Below are positions 1-7,590 of a stretch of DNA of 64,000 bases, in pieces; position 1 is the stretch's first letter, and each line of letters starts with the position of its first letter. The DNA is taken from the NCBI RefSeq assembly GCF_000016905.1, contig NC_009616.1:930001-994000 (forward strand), read 5' to 3'. Both the position numbers and the translations under genes were made by a program. The notes under the pieces are model-generated. The model was not told the origin of the DNA, searched no databases, and was given only the letters and a program-made list of their open reading frames with translations. The DNA is from Thermosipho melanesiensis BI429 (GTDB lineage: Bacteria; Thermotogota; Thermotogae; Thermotogales; Fervidobacteriaceae).

Positions 1-477
1 TACGGCGTGAGGAAATATGTAGAAACAAGGAAGGTAGTTTTTAGAACGGTCCCATCTGCAGGAGCAACTCATCCTTTTGACGTTTACGTTATGGTTTTTA
101 ACGTTAAAGGGCTTGATGCGGGAATATATAGATATTCTGGGTTAAAACATGGTTTATGTAAGGTAAAATTGGGAGACTTTAGAAAAAGTATTGTCGATGC
201 TACTTTGGGTCAAAAATTTGTGAGAGAAAGTGCCGTTGTTTTTGTGTTGGTTGCTGTGCCATATAGAACTGAATGGAAGTACAAACAGGAGTCTTATAAG
301 ACAATTGCAATTGATGCGGGCCATGTTTGTCAAAATATTTATTTGGCTTCTACCAGCATTGATTGTGGAACGTGTGCCATTGCAGCATATGACCAAGAAA
401 AAATGGATGGACTTATAGGTGTAGATGGAAATGAGGAATTTGTTGTGTATTTTGCGCCAATTGGAAAGCTAACTTGA
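1..477 (+). CDS. SagB-type nitroreductase-family protein (5' end missing)
   Basis: The reading frame is open from the first base, so this is the C-terminal part (158 codons) of a gene that starts outside the window. Family features are the PSAGATHPFDVYV stretch (the 'PSaGa.yp.e.yv' FMN-binding motif of SagB/nitroreductase proteins) and the ending EEFVVYFAPIGK. SagB-type enzymes are FMN-dependent oxidoreductases; some oxidise azolines in peptide natural products, but many lone relatives have no known substrate. Only 13 bases separate it from the next gene, so they are probably co-transcribed. No precursor peptide or cyclodehydratase gene is visible here, so a natural-product role cannot be assumed. 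Confidence 0.8.
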   Translation, partial: YGVRKYVETRKVVFRTVPSAGATHPFDVYVMVFNVKGLDAGIYRYSGLKHGLCKVKLGDFRKSIVDATLGQKFVRESAVVFVLVAVPYRTEWKYKQESYKTIAIDAGHVCQNIYLASTSIDCGTCAIAAYDQEKMDGLIGVDGNEEFVVYFAPIGKLT

Positions 478-490
478 AGGAGGATGTGTG

Positions 491-2956
491 ATGAAAAAGT
501 GTATTTTATTAGTTCTAATAGTGATATCTGTTTTTTTGTTTTCTGAAAGTTTGTATTTTGAGCATGCGACGGTATACTATCCTGATGGATATGAAGGACT
601 TGCGATAAGGATTGGTATGGAATTTGAAAATATAAGAGATTATGTAGTAAAAATGTTTGATAATGATCCAGGTAGGGTGAATATATTTATAAAGCCAAAG
701 AAGACTATTACCAATGGGTATGCAGATCCACTTCAAAAAAATACAATTGTTATATATACTTGGCATCCAACGGGGTATGTATATAATTATCTGCCACTAG
801 ATCATTGGTACAGGTATTTACTTATTCATGAATTTACACATATAGTTACTTTAAAACCAAGAGAAGGATACCTAAAGATTTTATCGGATTTTGGAATACC
901 GTATTATCCGGATTTAGGTGTATTTTCCTTTGAAGCACCAACTGTATTTTCAGAATCTCAGTTTTCTGAAAATTCTGGAAGGTTGAGAAATCCCCTTGTT
1001 TCGCAGTATCTTTTTGCAACTTTTAAAGACGATTTACCAGAAGATAGCATTCCCAATGATTTTAGAGTTGGGCAAGTATATTACAATGCAAATGGAGGAT
1101 TCTTTGAGTATATAAAGGAAAAATATGGTATGGAAAAAGTAAATGCCTATTTAAAAGATGTAATGAGTACATCATATTCTTATCCTGAAATAATGTTGTA
1201 CTATTCCGTGCCATATTTGTCGTTTTTAAGATTTTCAATGTTATTTGAAGACAAATTTCAAAAACATTTTGGAAGTTCTTATGAAGAAGAATTATCTAAT
1301 TGGTTGGAAAACATAAAAAAAGATTATTACATAGATAATTACGAAAAGTTAGTTTATGAAGGAAAAAATGAAAGAATATACAAGGTGGAAAAAGAAGGAA
1401 ATAGTTTGTATATTTTAAAGAGTAAGTTTGGAGCAGTTTCAGGATATTTGGGTTATCCTCAAAACAAATTGATAGTTGTTGAAGATGGCAAAGTAGAAAA
1501 AGAATACAATTTATCTGCTTTGGATTTTAGAGTGGAAAGTGGAAAGATATATGCGCTTTTGGGTGGTAAGGTAATGGAGATATGGGAAGTAACGGAAAAC
1601 AAAAAGATAGCCGAAGGTTTTATTTCTGCTTTTGATGTGGAAAATGGAGAGGTTATTTATGCAATATACGATGATAAAACTGATACTTCAACTATTGTCG
1701 GGATTGGTGATAGAAAGATACAGGTGAATGGATTTGTTAGAAGCTTGGTGTTTAACGGAGTTAACTTTTATTATTTGGTTGGAAATTCTCTTTATAGACT
1801 TAGTAAAAATGCAACAGAAGATTTACTGGATAACTATTATTTGAAAGGTGCTTATTTAAAAAAACATAAAGGGAAAGTATACTTAGTTATGAAATATCAA
1901 GAAAATATGGAATTATTTGATGCAGATACATTTAAAAAGTTGACTAATGAGAAAGCGATATTTGACGGTTTAGTAGATGGAGACAATGTGATTTACATAA
2001 GCTATACAAAAGATGGTATGGGAGTATACAAAACAACAATTTTGCAAAAAGAAGAATACGCATTGTCTAGGGTAAATGAAAAAGAAACGTTGAATGCGAG
2101 TTATAGAAAAACAAATTGGATAGAAGATAAAATCTATAGTATTACTCCATCGGTGGTTGCTCCTGTGTTTTATTTTTCAAATCTTTATCCAATGTATAAT
2201 TTTGAAGGCTGGGGAATTGGAAGTATTTTTGATTTTAAACCTTCTGTTGACTCTGATTTAGTCTTGGCCCCCTTTTATGTTAATATTAATTATAACGATG
2301 TGTCATTGGAGTTTGATGTTGATAATTATGGGGTAGCTTATGCATTATCCATGCAGGATGAAAGGGGAAGTTTCATAAGTGCAGGAGTTGTTATGAATAA
2401 TAAACCTAATTTTTATGGAATAACGTTTTTAGAATATATGCCTTTTGTAAAAAAAGTGGCATGTGATAAGACATTTTATTTGCAAACTTCTGTTGAACTT
2501 TTTTATACTTTAAACTATAACTTTATAAGTTTTACTCCGAATATAGGTATTAATTTTGGCGATAAAAATATTGGAAGTTATGGTTCAATAAACGTAACTA
2601 AAATGGCTACTGATACTACTTTTTACCCGCTTTTGGGAAGTTATTTTCTAAATATTTTTAATCAAATCACTTACAGTTATATAGATGTGAATTACGATGC
2701 TAAAGATGTTAGATATAAGTTGCTGCTGCTTTCAAATATAATTTCATTTTATAAGCAAGCTGGTGTTGGTATAGGTGTTGTCGGAAAAAATTTTGTTCCA
2801 AGCTTTTTAGGGTATGTCTTTTTTGGATTTCCAAATAGTAATATAATGTATTTACAGGGAGGAATAAAACTGACACCAAACGATGGTAAATGGAATTTGT
2901 TTTTTGGTGTAAGCTTAAAACCACATTTTTTTAATTATGTGTCTGATATAATGTGA
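491..2956 (+). CDS. Secreted HExxH (gluzincin-like) protein with likely beta-rich C-terminal region
   Basis: The protein has 821 residues. An N-terminal signal peptide (lysines, then a hydrophobic run to about residue 19) sends it to the envelope. HEFTH at about residues 113-117 is a zinc-metallopeptidase motif, and FSESQFSENSGR roughly 45 residues later could supply the third ligand (Glu), as in the peptidase-MA/gluzincin class. The middle (about 290-560) has short repeated beta-like segments suggesting a TolB/WD40-like propeller, and the last 270 residues alternate aromatic and polar residues as in outer-membrane barrels; both structural calls are inference. The ATG at 491 is preferred over the GTG at 488 because GGAGG lies seven bases upstream. 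The substrate is unknown. It precedes the FG-GAP and pseudopilin genes. Confidence 0.65.
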   Translation: MKKCILLVLIVISVFLFSESLYFEHATVYYPDGYEGLAIRIGMEFENIRDYVVKMFDNDPGRVNIFIKPKKTITNGYADPLQKNTIVIYTWHPTGYVYNYLPLDHWYRYLLIHEFTHIVTLKPREGYLKILSDFGIPYYPDLGVFSFEAPTVFSESQFSENSGRLRNPLVSQYLFATFKDDLPEDSIPNDFRVGQVYYNANGGFFEYIKEKYGMEKVNAYLKDVMSTSYSYPEIMLYYSVPYLSFLRFSMLFEDKFQKHFGSSYEEELSNWLENIKKDYYIDNYEKLVYEGKNERIYKVEKEGNSLYILKSKFGAVSGYLGYPQNKLIVVEDGKVEKEYNLSALDFRVESGKIYALLGGKVMEIWEVTENKKIAEGFISAFDVENGEVIYAIYDDKTDTSTIVGIGDRKIQVNGFVRSLVFNGVNFYYLVGNSLYRLSKNATEDLLDNYYLKGAYLKKHKGKVYLVMKYQENMELFDADTFKKLTNEKAIFDGLVDGDNVIYISYTKDGMGVYKTTILQKEEYALSRVNEKETLNASYRKTNWIEDKIYSITPSVVAPVFYFSNLYPMYNFEGWGIGSIFDFKPSVDSDLVLAPFYVNINYNDVSLEFDVDNYGVAYALSMQDERGSFISAGVVMNNKPNFYGITFLEYMPFVKKVACDKTFYLQTSVELFYTLNYNFISFTPNIGINFGDKNIGSYGSINVTKMATDTTFYPLLGSYFLNIFNQITYSYIDVNYDAKDVRYKLLLLSNIISFYKQAGVGIGVVGKNFVPSFLGYVFFGFPNSNIMYLQGGIKLTPNDGKWNLFFGVSLKPHFFNYVSDIM

Positions 2957-2968
2957 GGTGATTAAATC

Positions 2969-4675
2969 ATGAAAAAGTTGTTTTTGGTATTTTTGTTATT
3001 TTCTGCTATTTATTTTTCTGAAACATATAGTGTTGTTTTCCCTACTGAAAATTGGAGTCAGCAATATCCGGAAAAAGCATGGGGTGCTATATATATAAAG
3101 AACATATCTACAAGGGTTGAGGAAGGAAAAATAGTAGCGGTTAACGTTTACAAAATAAATGACATTAGTGCATCACCTGGTTATGGACCATTTTCGCAAG
3201 TATCTCAAACATTTTCTGTGGATTATAACAACGATGGTTATGCGGATATTATCTCTTTAACTTACGATGGTTGGGTAGTTATAAAAGAGAACAAAATGAA
3301 GGAGACGGGTGATTTAAGTTTGGAAAATGTGAGGTCTTATGAATTACCAGTAAGAAATGGCGATGGTTCTATGATTGTTGATGACTTTGATAACGATGGG
3401 AAATTAGATTTGTTTGCCTTTAATAGTTGGCAATACGCACAATTTGTTGATGATGTTTTAAACCAAGGACAGGCAAGTGATAAAAAAATCAAGAAAGATA
3501 ATAAATTTGTCACAAAATGGACAGTTTCTGCTATGGCGAGTTATGATTACAACGGAGATGGGTATAAGGATATATTTTATGTAGATTATAAAGGTAGGTT
3601 TTGGGTTTGGATTAATGATCCAACAAAAGGGGTTGAAAGGTTTTTCAACAAAAATAACATAGTTAAACTGTTTGAAGATAAAGATTTGGCATCGAATGGA
3701 GGCGGCGGTGTTTTAGATTTAGGAGATTTAAATAACGATGGAATTGTTGATTTAATAGCCGGACACACAGATAAGAAGAGTATATTTGTTTATTTTGGGA
3801 AAATTGCTAACAATCAGCTTATCTTTGATGTGGATAACAAATTTGTCATAACCACTGAAAACGGTAGTTTAAGTGAATATGTAACAGTTGACCCCTTATA
3901 TCCAAACTCGAAATCTCCAGAAAATCTTCCTAGCTTTGGACCAACTATTATAAAGATAACAGATGTAGATAGAGATGGTTTTAAGGATGTTTTTGTTGGA
4001 ACTGATGCATGGCGTCAAGGAAAAAATTTTGGTGGAAGTGTCTATCTATTTAAAGGTGTAAATATTACTTCAGATAATAAACCAAAATTTGTAAGTTTGG
4101 AATTAGTTCATGGAAGTTATAGCTTTGAGAATAATCCACCGTATGATTTTGATGCTGGGACAATAGCAGATTTGGATAACGATGGTGTTCCTGATTTTGT
4201 TGCGGCAGATGGTAATCATTCAGGAAATTTCTACAAGATAATAACACAAACACAGAAGGAATATGAGTTAGAAAAAGGATACATGGTAAGTGATTATTTG
4301 CCAAAGCTTGCTGGAATTTTGCCTAAAGATTTGCCAAACAATTTTGTAAAAAAGATAAAAGTAACGATAAAGTTTGATTTATCTTTAGGAGATGGTTCTT
4401 TTGAGATTAGGTATGTGAAAAGTGGTATAAAAGATCCACAATTGATAGATCCAGAAAGCTATCCATTAATGCCAAATGCAAGTGGAACAGTTTTAGATAC
4501 ATTTACTACGGAAATAGAGTTTGATAAACCTGTGCCCGATCCTCAAATAATAATAATTTTAAAGCCTGCAAGTCCGTTTTCTGCACCTCATATAAGTTAT
4601 TTGAAATACGAAATAGAAACACAACCTTCTCAAGTGATTATAAAGGGTTTTAATTGGCAAAAAGGGGATAAATAA
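2969..4675 (+). CDS. Secreted FG-GAP/VCBS calcium-repeat protein, candidate pilus-tip protein
   Basis: The protein has 568 residues with a signal peptide (MKKLFLVFLLFSAIYFS). At least six repeats carry the calcium-loop pattern D-x-[DN]-x-D-G-x-x-D: near residues 85, 139, 193, 253, 332 and 401 (for example DFDNDGKLDLF and DLDNDGVPDFV). Repeats of this kind form integrin-alpha-like beta-propellers. The last 130 residues lack them and may be a beta-sandwich. The gene sits one base upstream of four prepilin-like genes. In type IV pilus systems the minor-pilin operon carries PilY1, a secreted calcium-binding beta-propeller at the pilus tip, so an analogous tip or adhesin role is inferred. Plain surface adhesion or polysaccharide binding is the alternative. 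Confidence 0.7.
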   Translation: MKKLFLVFLLFSAIYFSETYSVVFPTENWSQQYPEKAWGAIYIKNISTRVEEGKIVAVNVYKINDISASPGYGPFSQVSQTFSVDYNNDGYADIISLTYDGWVVIKENKMKETGDLSLENVRSYELPVRNGDGSMIVDDFDNDGKLDLFAFNSWQYAQFVDDVLNQGQASDKKIKKDNKFVTKWTVSAMASYDYNGDGYKDIFYVDYKGRFWVWINDPTKGVERFFNKNNIVKLFEDKDLASNGGGGVLDLGDLNNDGIVDLIAGHTDKKSIFVYFGKIANNQLIFDVDNKFVITTENGSLSEYVTVDPLYPNSKSPENLPSFGPTIIKITDVDRDGFKDVFVGTDAWRQGKNFGGSVYLFKGVNITSDNKPKFVSLELVHGSYSFENNPPYDFDAGTIADLDNDGVPDFVAADGNHSGNFYKIITQTQKEYELEKGYMVSDYLPKLAGILPKDLPNNFVKKIKVTIKFDLSLGDGSFEIRYVKSGIKDPQLIDPESYPLMPNASGTVLDTFTTEIEFDKPVPDPQIIIILKPASPFSAPHISYLKYEIETQPSQVIIKGFNWQKGDK

Positions 4676-4676
4676 T

Positions 4677-5066
4677 ATGAAGAAAGGTTCGCTTTTGGTC
4701 GAAGTTCTTATTACACTAACAATAATAGTTTTTGCATTTAGTATAGCTTTTGTACCTTCTTGGAATTTGGTAAAAAAAACCAAAGAAAACTCTCAGCTTA
4801 TTAAGATGTCTGAAATTTTGTTAAACAAATGCGAAGAATATTCATATCAGAACGTTTCATCTATAATTCCTGGTACTTTTAATGAGTATTATGATGGTGA
4901 AAACTATAAAATAGTGATTTCTAAAAATAGTACAAAAACACAGGAAAATTTTAACGTTTACTCAGGTTACGATGAAATAATTTATCCAGTTATAACAATT
5001 GTTAGTGTTCGTGTGGAAAAAGATGGAAAATATATTGAAGCACAGGTGGTGCCTCAACAATGGTAA
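4677..5066 (+). CDS. Type IV pilin-like protein, PilV/GspI-like minor pseudopilin
   Basis: The protein has 129 residues and begins MKKG|SLLVE, a class III (prepilin peptidase) signal with Gly before the cleavage site and Glu at position +5, followed by a roughly 20-residue hydrophobic helix (VLITLTIIVFAFSIAFV). The remainder is a short soluble head. Together these mark a pilin or pseudopilin subunit processed by PilD. It is the first of four such genes; the stop overlaps the next start by seven bases. Which minor subunit it is (PilV, GspI or other) is only suggested by order and size. Confidence 0.8.
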   Translation: MKKGSLLVEVLITLTIIVFAFSIAFVPSWNLVKKTKENSQLIKMSEILLNKCEEYSYQNVSSIIPGTFNEYYDGENYKIVISKNSTKTQENFNVYSGYDEIIYPVITIVSVRVEKDGKYIEAQVVPQQW

Positions 5067-5548
5067 AAACTGGATTTACATTATTGGAGATATTAATTGT
5101 ACTGGTTATACTTTCGGTTTTATTCGGTATAGGTTATGTAAGTTTTGAAACTGTATACAGAAATATTTCTACCGAATCTAGGCTTTCAGGAATTTCTCAG
5201 AATTTGTTCTTTTTTCTTGTTGAGGCAAGAAGAGGAGCAGTATTAAAGGATACAATTTATTGTATAAAGTTTAATGGTGGTAAATTTTATTCTTTTGTTG
5301 ACGAAGATTTAGATGGAAATTCGGATAATGGAAAAAAATCCGAGATTTCATTGGAAGAATCGATGGAAGTATATGTTAATGGAAATAAAGTGGAAAATTT
5401 TGAGATATATACTTACGATGCATTTTTTTTGAAAAAGAGTGGAAATACGTTGATAACGGAGTATTCTAATTTAGAGATTGAGATAAAGTATAAAGACAGA
5501 ACAAAGGTTATAAAAATAGAAAATTCCTTGCCAAAGATTTTGGAGTGA
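5060..5548 (+). CDS. Prepilin-type protein, FimU/GspH-like
   Basis: The protein has 162 residues. The N-terminus MVKTG|FTLLEILIVLVILSV is a canonical type IV prepilin leader, with Gly at -1, Glu at +5 and then the polymerisation helix. Length and the beta-rich C-terminal head fit the GspH/FimT/FimU group of minor pilins. The gene overlaps the end of the previous pilin-like gene and is four bases from the next one, so the four are probably made together and assembled as one tip complex or type II secretion pseudopilus. Confidence 0.8.
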   Translation: MVKTGFTLLEILIVLVILSVLFGIGYVSFETVYRNISTESRLSGISQNLFFFLVEARRGAVLKDTIYCIKFNGGKFYSFVDEDLDGNSDNGKKSEISLEESMEVYVNGNKVENFEIYTYDAFFLKKSGNTLITEYSNLEIEIKYKDRTKVIKIENSLPKILE

Positions 5549-5552
5549 TAGT

Positions 5553-6554
5553 ATGAAAAAAGGTTTTACATTTGTAGAATTACTTGTATCGCTAATAATA
5601 ATTGGGTTGACGTTTCAAATAGTTGTTTCTGTTGTTTTTAATTCTGTTGAATCATATAAGCTTTCAAGGGTAAATATGCAGAATTTGTATGCGGAAAGTT
5701 ATGTTACTCTTTTGTACGATATATTGGAAAATGAATTGCGATATGCAGGAAGTGGAGGTGAACTTTTAAAGAATTTATATTTACCTAAATATACAATAGA
5801 TGACGAAGAAAGCTATATGCCGAAGGGAGGAAAATATACGGAGGTAACAGATGTCCTCTGGTTGGCGGATTCCATTGATATTAACGAAGATAGTACCTCT
5901 TTAGTATTATATATTACTTATGTGGTAACTTATAAAAACTTTTTTGTAAGAAATACAGATGGTACTTATTCTCCATTATATAAAGGATATGTGGGAAATT
6001 TTGGCTGGACTATTATTAAAAATAAATTATCTTCTTCTGCAGAAGGATATTTTACAAGATTTGCCAAACTAAAGGTTGAAAAAATTTCAGGTCCAGATGA
6101 ATTTCCTGGAGAAATTGGGCCAGAGGATACATTTAAAATAGATGAGATAAATCTTGCAAATCAATTAAAAACATTGCCTTTATCTGATGAAGATAAGTAT
6201 ATTTATCCTTTGTCAAAAAATAGTATAGATTCTGTGGAGTATGCAACAAGTTTATTTAGGCAAACTAAAGTAGTTTTTGAAAAAGAAATGGGGAAGATAT
6301 ATATTGAAAGATTTTTTCCAGTCTTAGATTTATCTCAAAAACATTACAGACAAGATATTCTTGAAAATGTAAAGGATTTTGAGGTATATGCATTATATTA
6401 TCCCAATGGTGAGAAAAAATTATCTGAAATAAAAAATATGAGTTTTGATTTAAGTTCCATATATGCGTTGAAATTTGCAGTTACGTGGAGATCCCCTTGG
6501 GATGATTTTGAGATAAAAAAGACGAGAATAATTACATTGATACCGAATTTGTGA
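5553..6554 (+). CDS. Prepilin-type protein, PilW/GspJ-like
   Basis: The protein has 333 residues. It starts MKKG|FTFVELLVSLIIIG: prepilin cleavage motif, Glu at +5 and hydrophobic helix. The large soluble head (about 300 residues) is bigger than typical GspJ and close to PilW-type minor pilins. It is third of four consecutive prepilin-like genes, and its stop codon overlaps a possible GTG of the following gene. The role as a minor subunit that primes pilus or pseudopilus assembly is inferred from family and position. Confidence 0.78.
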   Translation: MKKGFTFVELLVSLIIIGLTFQIVVSVVFNSVESYKLSRVNMQNLYAESYVTLLYDILENELRYAGSGGELLKNLYLPKYTIDDEESYMPKGGKYTEVTDVLWLADSIDINEDSTSLVLYITYVVTYKNFFVRNTDGTYSPLYKGYVGNFGWTIIKNKLSSSAEGYFTRFAKLKVEKISGPDEFPGEIGPEDTFKIDEINLANQLKTLPLSDEDKYIYPLSKNSIDSVEYATSLFRQTKVVFEKEMGKIYIERFFPVLDLSQKHYRQDILENVKDFEVYALYYPNGEKKLSEIKNMSFDLSSIYALKFAVTWRSPWDDFEIKKTRIITLIPNL

Positions 6555-6565
6555 GGTTGAAGATT

Positions 6566-7003
6566 ATGAAAAAAGGATTTTTAAATATTTCAATTGGAAT
6601 TATATTGATATTTTTTTCTGTTATTTCTTCTGTTTTGTTGTCTTATCTGTTAAAAGATGCGCTCCATATCCAAGAAAAGGTGTTGGAAACTGTTGATAAT
6701 ACATATACGAAAATAATGTTTATCTCTGGAGCTAATGTTTGGAAAAAATTTTTAACCGATAATGCGGCATTTTGGGATTATATCCAGTCAGAATCAGATT
6801 TTCAAAAAAACACAACATTTACTTGGAATGCAAAATTTAAATACAATCTCAACACCTATAGAGAGATTAATTACACATTGCTTTCCACAACTACCGTATA
6901 CATTTATGTGGATAAATACATTAACGTAATTTTTGGATTGAAAAAAGATGGTAAAGGTATTTTACAAGGTGTATCATTTGATTTTGGTTGGCCTGGTATT
7001 TAG
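6566..7003 (+). CDS. Pilin-like protein lacking Glu+5, PilX/GspK-position
   Basis: The protein has 145 residues. The start chosen is the ATG at 6566, with GAGGT eight bases upstream; a GTG at 6551 would place the prepilin leader six residues in. It begins MKKG|FLNISIGIILIFFSV: the basic leader, Gly and hydrophobic helix are present, but Glu at +5 is replaced by Ser. Tip subunits such as GspK characteristically lack this Glu. The protein is far shorter than GspK, so PilX-like is the better comparison. It ends the cluster, and its stop overlaps the convergent HAD gene by four bases with no terminator hairpin between. Confidence 0.65.
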   Translation: MKKGFLNISIGIILIFFSVISSVLLSYLLKDALHIQEKVLETVDNTYTKIMFISGANVWKKFLTDNAAFWDYIQSESDFQKNTTFTWNAKFKYNLNTYREINYTLLSTTTVYIYVDKYINVIFGLKKDGKGILQGVSFDFGWPGI

Positions 7004-7590
7004 ATATATTTTTTTAATTTGTTTTTAAGGAGCTCTGGACTTTTTAAATGTATTGTTTTAAATCCCAACCTTTTTCCAGTGGATATATTCTCTATTTTGT
7101 CATCTATATAGAGGCTTTCCTCAGGAATTATGTTGTATGTTTTGATAAGTATTTTATATATTTTTTCCTCTGGTTTAATGGAATTTACATAACTTGAAAT
7201 GACTATTCCGTTAAATAATTCGAAGAATTTGTATTTTTCTTTTACCATCTTAAATGAATTTTTACTAAAATTTGAAAGTACGTAGAGTTTGTATTTCTTT
7301 TTAAGTTCGTAGAGTATATTTACATTTTCTTCTATTGGTGTAAGAAGATCAATGACTTTGTTTTTCATATGCTCAATTTCTTCTTTATATTGGGGGAATG
7401 TGGATAATTTTTTCTTCCATAACTCTTCTTCATCTATTAAACCTTTGTCCATTAAGTTCCAATCGTTTGTGTTAAAGATATTGTTCATAAAGAATGTTAC
7501 GGTATCTTTGTCAAACACTTTTTCCATGTATTTTTTGGGGGCCCAATTTATAAGTACTCTTCCTAAATCAAAGATGATATTTCTAACCAT
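7000..7590 (-). CDS. HAD-superfamily hydrolase (YihX-like)
   Basis: The protein has 196 residues. HAD motifs visible are IIFDLGRVL (motif I, nucleophile Asp8; the second acidic residue is Gly, as in the YihX/epoxide-hydrolase-like subgroup), VLSNFS (motif II), IKPEEKIY (motif III Lys) and YIDDKIENI (motif IV). Members are small-molecule phosphatases, for example on sugar phosphates; the substrate here is unknown. The ATG at 7590 lies 28 bases inside the end of the helicase gene and has its own GGAGGG, so translation is probably coupled. It is convergent with the pilin cluster. Confidence 0.8.
   Translation of the reverse strand: MVRNIIFDLGRVLINWAPKKYMEKVFDKDTVTFFMNNIFNTNDWNLMDKGLIDEEELWKKKLSTFPQYKEEIEHMKNKVIDLLTPIEENVNILYELKKKYKLYVLSNFSKNSFKMVKEKYKFFELFNGIVISSYVNSIKPEEKIYKILIKTYNIIPEESLYIDDKIENISTGKRLGFKTIHLKSPELLKNKLKKYI

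Noticed and set aside
3201-4230. DNA direct repeats within the FG-GAP gene
   Set aside because: The repeated GATTATAACAACGATGG-like segments encode the protein's calcium loops; they are protein-level repeats, not a mobile or CRISPR repeat.
7000-7590. HAD protein as inactive because motif I lacks the second Asp
   Set aside because: The DLGxVL form occurs in active relatives such as YihX, so loss of activity cannot be claimed.
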